NCBI GenBank assembly: GCA_028291515.1
Contig: JAQGHU010000070.1
Coordinates: 1 to 57,685, forward strand
Length of the DNA: 57,685 nt
Direction: 5' to 3'
Source of the DNA: Schlesneria sp.
GTDB taxonomy: Bacteria > Planctomycetota > Planctomycetia > Planctomycetales > Planctomycetaceae
Under the pieces are notes generated by a model. The model was not told the DNA's origin and made no database searches. It saw only the letters and a list, made by a program, of their open reading frames with translations. Below are positions 15,545 to 24,848 of this stretch, in pieces; positions within the stretch are counted from its first letter, which is position 1; each line of letters starts with the position of its first letter. Made by a program: the position numbers and the translations under genes.

Positions 15545-17059
15545 TCAAGGAGTTGGAGTCGTTGGTGCGACGACTTCTGGATTGCGCAGCACGCTGTGCT
15601 GATGCCCGTAGCAGAAGTAAATCACCAGTCCCAGCGCCATCCAAAGTATGAGTCGTACCCAGTTCGCTGCAGGAAGCGAGAACATCAGCATCGAACAGCA
15701 AAGGATTCCCAGGATGGGAACCAATGGCACGAGCGGGCAGCGAAAGGGGCGTGGCGCATCCGGGTTCGTTCTGCGCATGATCAGGACCGCCGCGCACACG
15801 ATGACGAATGCGAACAGCGTTCCGATGTTCGTTAAGTGCAACAGGGCGTCAATCGGCAGGAAGCCTGCCAGCAGTGCCACGAACAAACCGATGGCCATTG
15901 TGCTTTTCCACGGTGTCCGATACTTCGGATGAATGTCCGCAAAAAATGACTTCGGAACCAAGCCATCCCGGGCCATCGCCAGAAAGACGCGCGGGGCACT
16001 CAGCATCATGACCAGCAGGACGGATGTCATTCCGGCCACCCCGGCGGACGCGATAATCGCCTCGGCCCACGGGAGGTGGACGTGATGAAAGGCCATCGAG
16101 ACACCTGCGTTGACATCGATCTCGTCGTACTTCACCATCCCGGTCAGCACGGCGACGACCATGACGTACAGGATCGTGCAGAGGACCAGCGACGCGATGA
16201 TTCCAATCGGCACGTCGCGTTGCGGGTTCTTCGCCTCTTCGGCATGAGTTGAGACAGAGTCAAAGCCGATATATGCGAAAAAGATAATCGCGGACCCAGC
16301 CAGCATCCCCAGCGGCTCATGGCTTTTCGGGTCCATTTGGCCAGCGACGTGGAATCCCATCACATTCAGGCCAGTCCAGCCATAGGGGGCAAAAGGGACC
16401 CAGTTGGACGGTTGAATGTAGAACGCGCCCACCAGGATTACGAAGACCACTGCGGCGACTTTGATGAAGACCATCGCGGCGTTGAAGCCGGCACTTTCTG
16501 AGATCCCTTTGACCAGGATGGCGGTCATGATGGCGACGATGATCACTGCTGGCAAATTGAAGAGCGATCCCGTCGCGATGTATTCGCCGTTCTGATAGAC
16601 GACGGTGGCTCGATTGCATATATCCGGGATGTGCCAGCCGACCTTTTTCAGCACCTCCTGAAAGTAACTGGACCAGCCGTTCGCGACTGTGGCCGCCCCG
16701 ACTGCGTATTCCAGGATCAAGTCCCAACCGATGATCCAGGCGAAGAGTTCGCCCATCGTGACGTAAGCGTACGTGTAAGCGCTGCCTGCGACCGGCGCCA
16801 TCGAGGCAAATTCGGCATAGCACAAGGCGGCGAAGATACAGGTAATGCCCGCGACGACGTATGAGATCATGAGCGCCGGACCAGCCACATCGTGAGCAGC
16901 TTTCCCCGTCGCCACGAAGATCCCCGATCCGATGACGGCTCCGACGCCTAATGCCGTCAGGTTCACCGGCCCCAGCGTACGGCGCAGCCGCTGATCACCT
17001 TCCATCTCTTTCAACAGCACGTCCAGCCGTTTACTCGCGAATAACTGGCGAAAATTCAT
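15545..17059 (-). CDS. APC-family amino-acid permease (cationic amino-acid transporter type)
   Basis: 504 residues from ATG 17059, preceded by GAAGGG. Twelve to fourteen hydrophobic segments. N-terminal LRRTLGPVNLTALGVGAVIGSGIFVATG is the conserved first-helix region of the APC superfamily (the 'GxGIF' substrate-binding motif), and HAEEAKNPQRDVPIGI is the loop typical of the CAT/YhdG branch. The substrate is probably a basic or other amino acid; not resolvable here. Inner membrane, secondary transport. It converges with the receiver-like gene and lies downstream of the helicase gene across about 270 bases that carry a palindromic repeat. Confidence 0.9.
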   Translation of the reverse strand: MNFRQLFASKRLDVLLKEMEGDQRLRRTLGPVNLTALGVGAVIGSGIFVATGKAAHDVAGPALMISYVVAGITCIFAALCYAEFASMAPVAGSAYTYAYVTMGELFAWIIGWDLILEYAVGAATVANGWSSYFQEVLKKVGWHIPDICNRATVVYQNGEYIATGSLFNLPAVIIVAIMTAILVKGISESAGFNAAMVFIKVAAVVFVILVGAFYIQPSNWVPFAPYGWTGLNVMGFHVAGQMDPKSHEPLGMLAGSAIIFFAYIGFDSVSTHAEEAKNPQRDVPIGIIASLVLCTILYVMVVAVLTGMVKYDEIDVNAGVSMAFHHVHLPWAEAIIASAGVAGMTSVLLVMMLSAPRVFLAMARDGLVPKSFFADIHPKYRTPWKSTMAIGLFVALLAGFLPIDALLHLTNIGTLFAFVIVCAAVLIMRRTNPDAPRPFRCPLVPLVPILGILCCSMLMFSLPAANWVRLILWMALGLVIYFCYGHQHSVLRNPEVVAPTTPTP

Positions 17060-17258
17060 CAATAGCCCTTCATCATGCAGGGATCTGGGAAAATCTCGGA
17101 TCGAGACGCTTAAGATAAACAAAGCCTCTGAAAATCACAGCTATAGCCGCTGAAATAGGGCTTCGCTTTACCGCAGGGGCGAGAAATTGACGCGGGTTGC
17201 GAACATCGAGAACCATGAGTTCCAGAGGGAATCCTGACACGATCAAACGTAATGGCGA

Positions 17259-17313
17259 CCGTTCCGCGAAGTCGCTGGATTCCCGCCTGCGCGGGAATGA
17301 CGAAGCGGAACGG
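17259..17313. repeat. Two-tier palindromic dispersed repeat
   Basis: Core hairpin ATTCCCGC (17279-17286) and GCGGGAAT (17291-17298) with a 4-base loop. Outer arms CCGTTCCGC (17259-17267) and GCGGAACGG (17305-17313) are also perfectly complementary. The same core occurs at 31889-31908. It lies just downstream of the addA-like stop at 17332, so it may also act as a transcript end. Related 'ATTCCCGC..GCGGGAAT' repeats occur in many bacteria. Confidence 0.8.
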
Positions 17314-17331
17314 CACTAGGCCCGCGCTCGT

Positions 17332-20300
17332 CTAGTGAAGTCCTGATTGCCGACAGACGGCGATACTCGCCTCGATTCGAGCGGCTAGCTGTTGCCAGCG
17401 TTCGAGGGACCACACGAGCGTGACGCGGCGAACGGTCGGCCGAAAGGTTATCAACGACAATTCACGGGGCGGCTTGCCGAACCACTGCGTCACCGCATGC
17501 GCGTAAATGCCGAGTTGCAGTTCGTAGGGAGCCAGCAACTGTTCGTCTGTGGCGTGAGACGGAAAGTCGTTCGTTTTGTAGTCCAATACGTGCCAGCCGC
17601 CGTCGCGATCTTCGTAGAGGACATCGATCACTCCCCGAATCAGCGTGGGGCGTCCGGCTGCGGTCGAGGCTGGCCAGCTCATCGCGAATTCGACTTCACG
17701 ATGAATGTTCGTCGATTCGGCCAGGTCATTCGGTACGGATGAGGCCATCAATTGCGATAGCATCAATTTGGCCGCTGTGGCGGTGTCGTCGTTGATCGTC
17801 TCGCGAGAGCGATTGACTTCGTGTTCAAGCGATTCCGTCCAGGCGATCGGCGGTGCGAACGAAATGCGTTCCAGCACGGCGTGGACGAGAGACCCGAGCG
17901 CCGTAGCTTGATCGGGGTCGAGGGGAGCGTCGACCAGGTCTCTCGCGCGATCGTGTCGAACATGCGCAATTTCGCGCAGATCGGCGTCGATGGTTTCCAA
18001 TCGAGAAACGCTGAGTGCCGGCAATTCGTCCGTGTCGCGTTCGATTCGAACCGCCAAATCGGGGATTGAAGATGGTTCGGAGTTGCGCAGGAATTCGGCC
18101 AGTTGATTGATCGGGACCAGTCGTTCGGAAGGTGGAGCCGTTCTGGCAACGCGAGGCGGCTGATGGTGCGGCAGGATGTCCGGAATTGTCTCGCGTCCGG
18201 CGGTGGAAGCACTGGATGAGCCCAGCAGCGGGTCGGTCTGTGGCAACCCCGTGCTGGTGTCGAAACGCCGTTCGACTAGTTCATACCATGGCGAATGCTT
18301 TTTGATTGTCGGATCGATCCCGGCGGACAGGATCAAGTAATCTGCGGCGCGAGTGCAGGCGACATAAAACAGCCGAATCGTCTCTTGAGCGTCCGCGTCG
18401 CGTTCCAGCAGATTGAACATCCGCAAGCCGAGGTTTTCGTGAGACTGTCCGAATGTGTCCGGCAATTTCACGAGGGCCCCGAAATCGGGATGCAGCACGG
18501 CCGATCGCCCTCGAGGTGGCCCTTTGCGATCGATATCAGCCACGACGACGATCGGGAATTCCAATCCCTTCGATTGGTGAATCGACATCAGCCGAATGAC
18601 TTCGCCCGTTTCAGGCAGCGTCGTCGCGAATTCTTCGTCGGTCTCTTCGAGAACCGATGTTTGCAGGCGTTCGACGAAATCCTTCAACGTGAAGAGTTCG
18701 GCGCGATCGAACTCTTGCGCCATATCCATCAGTTTTCGCAGGTTGGCGACCTTCCGCGAACCAAGATGCTCTGTGAGCAAAGAGGCATCGTATCCGGTAA
18801 TGGCCACGGCTTGCGCGAGCAGCTTCGAAAGCGGCAGGTGGTCTTTCTGGGCTCTCAATTCCATCAAGACACGATTTGCAAACGCGATCCGTCGTCGCTG
18901 CTCTTCCGGCAGCGAAGTTGGCGGCTCGAGTTGCAGATTGTCATGCAGAGTGCGACGTTCAAAGGGACTCGGACGGACTTCATCGGCCACCGAGGTGAGT
19001 GCCAGCGACTGGATTGAGTCATCACTGAGATTGAAGAATGGCGATCGCAGGACACCGACCAGTCCAATCAAATCATCGGGGTCATCCAGGTAGCGGCAGA
19101 GGTTGAGGATGTCGAAGACTTCCTGCTGAGCGAAGAACGCCTTGCCCCCTACGAGGTAGTAGTCCAATCCGTATCGACGTAAGGCGTTTTCGTATTCGTG
19201 GACGTTGGATAACGCGCGGAACAAGATCACGATGTCGCCCAGCTTGGGTCGACGGAGGATCGGCTTGCCCGCGGAGTCTTTGTCACGGATTCGCGGGGTG
19301 GCGTCGGCCAAGAGTTCGGCACACCGGCGGGCGATCCAATCGGCCTCACGGATGCGGAGGTCTGACGCACTCGGCTGCTTGGGGCCGGATTCGTCAGCAG
19401 AGGGGATTTCTTCTGCGTCGAAGGTGGCGAACAGGAACTCGATGGCCGGAGTTGGCGATCGCTGCACTTCGTCAAATGGGGTTAACGCTTCATACTGGTC
19501 GCCCATTCCTGCGGAAAACAGGTGATTGACGAAATGCAGCACGGCTGGCTGGCTGCGGAAATTGACGCTCAGCGGCAGTCGACCCGCTGCGGGAATCTCG
19601 TTGCGGACGCGATCGAAGACGCCGGGATCGGCTCGACGAAAACGATAGATCGACTGCTTGGCGTCACCGACCAGGAACAGCCGACCTTGCGTCAACGCTT
19701 CCGCACAAAGCATGCGCACGACATCGGCCTGAATCGGATCGGTGTCCTGAAATTCGTCGACCATCAATAACCGAATCCCCGAGGCCACGCGTTCGCGAAC
19801 ATCGGCGCGATCGCGTAAGAGGTTTCGCGCTCGCAGCAGCAGGTCGTCGAAGTCGAGCAGTCCCTGAGCCTGCTTGGCGGATTCGTAGGCGTCGGATGTG
19901 ATCTTCGCCAACCGGATCGCTCGCACTGACAATTCGGCCGCGAGCATCAGATCGTTGTCGTTGATCTCTGTTTCTTGGATCACATCGCGAGATTTTTCGC
20001 GAACGGATGTCAGCAGGTTTTTGGCGGCTTCGTAGATCTCTGTGGTGGGCCAGGAGTCACTGCGTCCGCCTCCTTGCACTCGCGCATTTTCCGCGATGGT
20101 CTGGAGGGCTTCCAATGGGTTGGGCCATTCCCGAGACGGCTGCAACCACCCTAAGAGTGCTGCCCGGCGTTCCAGCATGGTGGGGTGGGCAGGCAGGTTT
20201 TCACTTAACAATGTTAAGAGATTTTGTGTCGCGGGAGCTTGCCGAAAATCGGCAATTAGTTTCGGGATAAATTCGTTTTGCCAGCGCGTGCGCCAGTCAG

Positions 20301-20904
20301 CCGCGAGTGTCTCGGGAGTTTGATTGACGAAGTCTTCGAACGTAATTTGAAATCGCTGTTCGACGAGGGCACGCATGAGTTCCCGGGTTCGCTCCAGGCC
20401 GAATTGCAGCACGAACTCGATGGCGTCTTCGTCGTTCTGTTCGAGCAATCCGTGAACTGTTTCTTTCGCGGTGTTCCGAAGTAATGTGTCGGCAAGCGAA
20501 GGCTGGAGCACGGTAAATCGTGGATCGAGCCCCGCGTCGACGGCTTGTGACCTCAACAGGCCCGTGCAGAACGAGTGGATGGTACTGATGCGTGCCGAAT
20601 CAAGACCTCGCAGGACGCCCAACCAATGTTCCACGACATCGGTTTCGCACTGCTGCAGTCGTTGCTGACAGGCCGAGCGGATGCGGTCCCGCATTTCTCT
20701 GGAGGCGCGATCCGTAAACGTGATGGCCACCATGGATCTGAGGTTGGTGGTGACGGTCCCTGGTTCCAGCCCGTTGAGAAATCGCTGCGTCAACACGAAC
20801 GTCTTGCCGCAGCCGGCCCCAGCGGAAAGCGCGATCGACACGCCGCGGGTCTGGATGGCCGCAGCTTGCTGATCGGTATATTTGGGCCGGTCCAGTGGGG
20901 TCAT
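17332..20904 (-). CDS. addA: AddA/RecB-like UvrD-family helicase-nuclease
   Basis: 1190 residues from ATG 20904; the frame extends to 21030, and the start is chosen because the homology opens KYTDQQAAAI (Q motif). Superfamily 1 helicase: Walker A SAGAGCGKT (near residue 30), Walker B VDEFQDTDPIQ, GDAKQSIYRFR, and late motifs SIHQSKGLEFP and VACTRA. The C-terminus carries a PD-(D/E)XK nuclease: an aspartate near residue 1093 in GVIDV and an LDYKTND near 1108. This is the AddA architecture: end resection for homologous recombination at double-strand breaks. No AddB-like gene lies next to it, which is unusual for AddAB operons; the partner may be elsewhere. Divergent from the following kinase-like gene. 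Confidence 0.85.
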   Translation of the reverse strand: MTPLDRPKYTDQQAAAIQTRGVSIALSAGAGCGKTFVLTQRFLNGLEPGTVTTNLRSMVAITFTDRASREMRDRIRSACQQRLQQCETDVVEHWLGVLRGLDSARISTIHSFCTGLLRSQAVDAGLDPRFTVLQPSLADTLLRNTAKETVHGLLEQNDEDAIEFVLQFGLERTRELMRALVEQRFQITFEDFVNQTPETLAADWRTRWQNEFIPKLIADFRQAPATQNLLTLLSENLPAHPTMLERRAALLGWLQPSREWPNPLEALQTIAENARVQGGGRSDSWPTTEIYEAAKNLLTSVREKSRDVIQETEINDNDLMLAAELSVRAIRLAKITSDAYESAKQAQGLLDFDDLLLRARNLLRDRADVRERVASGIRLLMVDEFQDTDPIQADVVRMLCAEALTQGRLFLVGDAKQSIYRFRRADPGVFDRVRNEIPAAGRLPLSVNFRSQPAVLHFVNHLFSAGMGDQYEALTPFDEVQRSPTPAIEFLFATFDAEEIPSADESGPKQPSASDLRIREADWIARRCAELLADATPRIRDKDSAGKPILRRPKLGDIVILFRALSNVHEYENALRRYGLDYYLVGGKAFFAQQEVFDILNLCRYLDDPDDLIGLVGVLRSPFFNLSDDSIQSLALTSVADEVRPSPFERRTLHDNLQLEPPTSLPEEQRRRIAFANRVLMELRAQKDHLPLSKLLAQAVAITGYDASLLTEHLGSRKVANLRKLMDMAQEFDRAELFTLKDFVERLQTSVLEETDEEFATTLPETGEVIRLMSIHQSKGLEFPIVVVADIDRKGPPRGRSAVLHPDFGALVKLPDTFGQSHENLGLRMFNLLERDADAQETIRLFYVACTRAADYLILSAGIDPTIKKHSPWYELVERRFDTSTGLPQTDPLLGSSSASTAGRETIPDILPHHQPPRVARTAPPSERLVPINQLAEFLRNSEPSSIPDLAVRIERDTDELPALSVSRLETIDADLREIAHVRHDRARDLVDAPLDPDQATALGSLVHAVLERISFAPPIAWTESLEHEVNRSRETINDDTATAAKLMLSQLMASSVPNDLAESTNIHREVEFAMSWPASTAAGRPTLIRGVIDVLYEDRDGGWHVLDYKTNDFPSHATDEQLLAPYELQLGIYAHAVTQWFGKPPRELSLITFRPTVRRVTLVWSLERWQQLAARIEASIAVCRQSGLH

Positions 20905-21053
20905 CTTGAGTGCGAAACCTGAGACATCTGCGGGCTGGTGGAAGTGCGGAACTGATTGACTGACTATGAGTTGCGTCAAAATCGGAGGTCGATCAGTCAG
21001 CATCGGCCAGCACCGGGGCCTGAGCGACAACGAACAGTACGGAGAGTATCAGG

Positions 21054-23474
21054 TTGGAAACGCCGTCGACAGCGAGCCCCTCTTGTCGATATCGGCAATT
21101 TCTGCGACAAGAGGGGCCGGGACAAAGAGCAACCGTAACCCACGGCTGCTACTCGGGAAAGGACTCCTGGCCAGTGCTCGATTTTGCTCAGTCGCACAGT
21201 GATGCTCCGGACGACCTCGTCCGCCGCGTGATCGGACTTCGGCTTTGCCGTCTGGCCGACTTTCGGCGAGCGAAGATCTTGGTGCGCCGACTGTCTCGAG
21301 ATTTGCCGCCGTTCGATTCGGTCTGGATCGACGCGTTGGTGCAACTTCGCAAGTTGACGCCATTTCAGGCTCGCATGCTGGAGTACGGGGCGGAGGACCA
21401 ACTTCTGGTCGACGACTACGTGGTGGTGGATCGCTGGGGACAGGGACCGCACGGGACCACGCTGATTGCGAAGTCGCCGCAGCATCGCGAAACAGTTGCG
21501 TTGAAGCGAATTTCGGTCGCCGCCGAGGTGCTGCCCGACTGCCGTCTGAGATTGAAGCAACTGGTCGAACGTTCGCGAACGTGGTCGCATCCGAATCTCG
21601 TCGTTCCAAGTCAACTGTTAGTTCAACCGGATGGCGAACTGGTGACGGTCAGTCGCCAGGTTTCAGGTCTGACGCTGGCCGAACTGCTGATTCGTCGCGG
21701 CCGATTTCCCGCACCCGTGGTGGTGGAGATTGCCCGACAACTGGCGAGTGGATTGGCATCGTTGCATGCTCAAGGACTGACACACGGCGATCTGATGTTG
21801 TCGAATGTTCGGTTGACGACTTCCGGGATGGCGATTCTGGTTGATGGAGGGATTCGACCGGCGTTGTATCCCGAACTGACGATTCACGAAGAACTCGCTC
21901 TAGATGCTTACGACGGTGTCGCCCCCGAATTGATCGGGACGGGCCTGCATCCGAATGCCAGTTCCGAGATTTACGCCTTGGGGTGCCTGCTGTGGCAATT
22001 GCTGACCGGGCGACCTCCCTACCCCACCGCCGATGCATTGATGAAATTGGCAGCCCATCAGACGCAGCGGATCGCGGACGTTCGGTCACTGGCACCGGAT
22101 ACGCCTGCCGCACTGGCGGAAACTATTGCCGCGATGACATCGCCCGAGATCAACGAGCGGCCCAAATCGGTAGACGAATTGCTGCATCGCTGGGGCCGAG
22201 CGGGAATATCGTCGCGGTCGAGATTGAAGCGTTATCGCAAGCATTTTGACGGTGCGGTGCCGCATTTTGTGCATCACAGCGCACCGGTGGTGGATAGTCG
22301 CTGGCCGTGGATGGCGGCGTCGCTGTTTGTCGCTGTGGGGATGGCTTTGACTTTTGCCGACAAAGGATTGAGAAGCGAATTTCTGGCAATCGCGCAACGT
22401 GTCTCGGAGACAATTCAGGCATCACTCGCGACCAATCCACAGCGAGCAGACGCCCCCGCGCAGTCTGGACAAGAGCCGCTCCGCACAAATGGGCTATTGC
22501 CGTTACCTGCTCCGGTTAGTGGCGAAATCGTTCTCGATCAGCCCGGCCCCTACGAGGCGGCTCGGATTGTAGTGGATGGGAATCTGACAATCCGCGGCGC
22601 GGCTGGGATCACGCCGGTGATCCAAGTCAAAACGGAATCGCTGTGGCTCGCTGGGACGATTGTTAAGCTCCAGAACGTTGCAATTGCTTGCGACTACTCG
22701 GCGCGTTCTGGGCTCAAGGCGGCGGTGCTCGTTAAGTCGAAAGAGTTAGAGATCAAAGGGTGTCTCTTCAGGCAGGTCTCGAACGATGTGGCGGGATCTC
22801 CGGTCGAGGTGAACCGACAATCGACTGCAATCGGCTGGGGACCGCTCGATGCCGCAGAAACGGATCAGTGGCGAGTTGCTCTAAGCGACTGTGTGTTTCA
22901 AACGAACGGAGCTGCCTTGTGGTCGGCAGAGATGCCGCATCAATTCATAATGCATAACTGTTTGAAGGCGGGGGCCGGTGCCTGCGTGGCGGTTTCACCG
23001 AGGGCCTCGCTGCATCAGAGTCAGTGGGAGCTGAACAACGTCACGCTGCGAGAATCCGGCCCATTGCTGCGACTGGCGGGCAACTACTCCGAGAATTCCC
23101 TGGCGCCGACTATCGAGATGACTGCCAACGACTGCGTCTTTGCCGGTGGTCCGTCGACGAGTCTGATCGAACTGCAAGCTGCTGCCGTCAGGGAGAACGC
23201 TGCCAAGGTGGTCTCCTTCCGCGGCACGGGCTGCGTCATCGCTCCCGGAGTCAACTTGCTGGCAGCGTCTGCTTCACCGACATCGCAGGCAAAGTCCATT
23301 GCCGATGCAGATGAGCAATTCGAAGGGATCGTGGTCAGTGAGCTGATTTTCGCAGGAGCGATCAAAGGTCCGATTGGGCAATCACGGCTTGAGAATCTGA
23401 CGGCCCCTCGATCATCGGCACAGAAGCGGCCCGGGGTCGATGTTAGTCAATTGCCGACCGAGACCCCGCGGTGA
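21054..23474 (+). CDS. Kinase-like (probable pseudokinase) membrane protein with beta-helix domain
   Basis: 806 residues. A kinase-fold domain (about 125-385) keeps VALK and APE-like VAPEL. However, the catalytic loop reads THGDLMLSN: D246 is kept but the lysine after DL is methionine, and DFG is DGG (LVDGG). The glycine loop is GQGPHGTT. Catalysis is therefore doubtful. One membrane span lies at about 416-435. The C-terminal 370 residues carry beta-helix-like repeats (VIQVKTESLWLAG, VALSDCVFQTNGAAL). The layout matches the 7246-11520 kinase, suggesting paralogy. TTG start at 21054 is uncertain; a downstream GTG near 21171 is possible. It may bind partners rather than phosphorylate. Confidence 0.78.
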   Translation: METPSTASPSCRYRQFLRQEGPGQRATVTHGCYSGKDSWPVLDFAQSHSDAPDDLVRRVIGLRLCRLADFRRAKILVRRLSRDLPPFDSVWIDALVQLRKLTPFQARMLEYGAEDQLLVDDYVVVDRWGQGPHGTTLIAKSPQHRETVALKRISVAAEVLPDCRLRLKQLVERSRTWSHPNLVVPSQLLVQPDGELVTVSRQVSGLTLAELLIRRGRFPAPVVVEIARQLASGLASLHAQGLTHGDLMLSNVRLTTSGMAILVDGGIRPALYPELTIHEELALDAYDGVAPELIGTGLHPNASSEIYALGCLLWQLLTGRPPYPTADALMKLAAHQTQRIADVRSLAPDTPAALAETIAAMTSPEINERPKSVDELLHRWGRAGISSRSRLKRYRKHFDGAVPHFVHHSAPVVDSRWPWMAASLFVAVGMALTFADKGLRSEFLAIAQRVSETIQASLATNPQRADAPAQSGQEPLRTNGLLPLPAPVSGEIVLDQPGPYEAARIVVDGNLTIRGAAGITPVIQVKTESLWLAGTIVKLQNVAIACDYSARSGLKAAVLVKSKELEIKGCLFRQVSNDVAGSPVEVNRQSTAIGWGPLDAAETDQWRVALSDCVFQTNGAALWSAEMPHQFIMHNCLKAGAGACVAVSPRASLHQSQWELNNVTLRESGPLLRLAGNYSENSLAPTIEMTANDCVFAGGPSTSLIELQAAAVRENAAKVVSFRGTGCVIAPGVNLLAASASPTSQAKSIADADEQFEGIVVSELIFAGAIKGPIGQSRLENLTAPRSSAQKRPGVDVSQLPTETPR

Positions 23475-23488
23475 CGTGCGCGGGGTAA

Positions 23489-23725
23489 CTACTCCTCCGC
23501 GTGCTCTTCAGAGTCGGACCCTTTCAGAAGTTCGTGCTCTTCAGAGTCGGACCCTTTCAGAAGTTCTTCCTGGATGCGAGTCGGGTCGAGCGGTTCGACG
23601 ATCGCGTAGCGGCCATCATTCCAGCGGAAGAAATCAATGGTCCGGCATCGTTCGCTGCAGAACGGAAGCGTTTTCGAGGCTTGAACGGGCTTATGACAAA
23701 TCGGACAAGTGACTGGACGAACCAT
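23489..23725 (-). CDS. yacG: DNA gyrase inhibitor YacG-like zinc protein, with tandem duplication
   Basis: 78 residues from ATG 23725, preceded by AGGAG; the frame extends to 23746. The zinc ribbon C7-P-I-C10 ... C23-S-E-R-C27 and the segment FFRWNDGRYAIV match YacG, a small protein that in E. coli binds DNA gyrase and inhibits it. Family members are usually about 60-65 residues. This one is longer because of an acidic C-terminal tail in which an 11-residue unit (ELLKGSDSEEH) is repeated exactly, encoded by a perfect 33-base tandem repeat at 23501-23566. The unit is in frame, so the gene is not disrupted. Function is inferred from family; whether the tail alters it is unknown. Confidence 0.85.
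   Translation of the reverse strand: MVRPVTCPICHKPVQASKTLPFCSERCRTIDFFRWNDGRYAIVEPLDPTRIQEELLKGSDSEEHELLKGSDSEEHAEE
23501..23566 (-). repeat. Perfect 33-bp tandem duplication inside yacG
   Basis: Two identical adjacent 33-base units (23501-23533 and 23534-23566) in the C-terminal coding part of yacG. The length is a multiple of three, so it adds 11 residues without frameshift. Perfect identity implies a recent slippage or recombination event. Confidence 0.95.
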
Positions 23726-23845
23726 CACGTTCTCCTCGCATCGCAAAGTGAAAATCGAACCAGAGGATTATAGGAGTCCGAACGGCGCGCGTCTCTGATC
23801 AATCTCGTTTCCACGAAATTGAGGGTTAAGACAACAGCCACGAGG

Positions 23846-24724
23846 TCACTTGGCGGCGAGATCGATTCCCATTTCCTGAAAGAGAAACTTCATATCATCC
23901 CAGACATCTTTCTTTGCCGCGGGGTTCCGCAGCAGGTAGGACGGGTGATAGGTGCAGACGACTTTCGCTCGGCCGTATTCGAAGAATTTGCCGCGCATCT
24001 TGCCGATCGGCAGTTCTGACGCGAGCAGATTTTTGGCCGCCGTCGATCCCCAGCAAACGATATATTCGGGGTTCACGATCGCGATTTGACCGTTCAGGTA
24101 TTCGCGACAGTTATGCGCTTCTTCAGGCGACGGCAGACGATTGCCCGGCGGGCGGCAGCGCAGCACATTGCAGATGTAGATGTCTTCTCGTTTCATGCGA
24201 CACGCTTTGATGATGTCGTTCAGCAATTGACCGGCTCGACCCACGAACGGTTCGCCCTGCTTATCCTCGTCGGCACCGGGAGCTTCGCCGATGAACATGA
24301 TCTTCGCTTCGGGATTGCCTACTCCGAACACGGTCTGTGTTCGTGTTTCGGCTAACTCCTGGCAGCGGGTACATCCCTTCACCTGGTCACAAAGAACCTT
24401 GAGTCGCGAGACGCGTTCCGCAAGCGGCAAATTCAGAGGCTGGAACGGAGTGGAGACAGTGGCAACAGCAGCCGCAGGTGCTGCTTTTTTGGCGGGCATG
24501 GAAGAAACCTGGGGTTGAGGATTCACGGGGGCAGCCGGAGTCGCGTCGAACAGACGAGCTGGCTTGCTGAGTGGGGCGACCGAAACGGGTGACGTGGCGA
24601 CTTGCGGGGCAGGCTCGGACGCGATCGGAACGATCCGTTTCCAATGAGTCAGGCCCGCGCGCTGGAAGTCCTCCAGTCGCTGTACGACGGCACGCTGGAT
24701 GGCGGCCAATTCGGTGTCGTCCAT
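23846..24724 (-). CDS. Family 4 uracil-DNA glycosylase (iron-sulfur type)
   Basis: 292 residues, ATG at 24724. An N-terminal Ala/Pro-rich region (about 35-95) probably forms a linker. The catalytic domain (about 105-290) has motif [18 protein letters not shown] (146-162) and the late motif YHPSYLLR (H260). Four cysteines, C118, C121, C190 and C206, have the spacing of the 4Fe-4S cluster in family 4 UDGs. The enzyme removes uracil from deaminated DNA, starting base-excision repair in the cytoplasm. Located beside yacG on the same strand, with 120 bases between. No second DNA-repair gene forms an obvious operon with it, but the AddA-like gene is nearby. Confidence 0.93.
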   Translation of the reverse strand: MDDTELAAIQRAVVQRLEDFQRAGLTHWKRIVPIASEPAPQVATSPVSVAPLSKPARLFDATPAAPVNPQPQVSSMPAKKAAPAAAVATVSTPFQPLNLPLAERVSRLKVLCDQVKGCTRCQELAETRTQTVFGVGNPEAKIMFIGEAPGADEDKQGEPFVGRAGQLLNDIIKACRMKREDIYICNVLRCRPPGNRLPSPEEAHNCREYLNGQIAIVNPEYIVCWGSTAAKNLLASELPIGKMRGKFFEYGRAKVVCTYHPSYLLRNPAAKKDVWDDMKFLFQEMGIDLAAK

Positions 24725-24848
24725 GAGTCGTTCGGGGTCCGATCAACAGAAAGGAATGCATTGTTTGCTGAAAGAGATACGGAGCCTCCGCATCGCCGCC
24801 GGTAGTCTGCCATCCCCCTCGCTGATCCGCCAGTCTGCGACGACCGCC

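Noticed and set aside
18295-19017. A 240-residue plus-strand frame inside the addA-like gene
   Set aside because: Antisense shadow of the AddA-like coding sequence; no independent homology.
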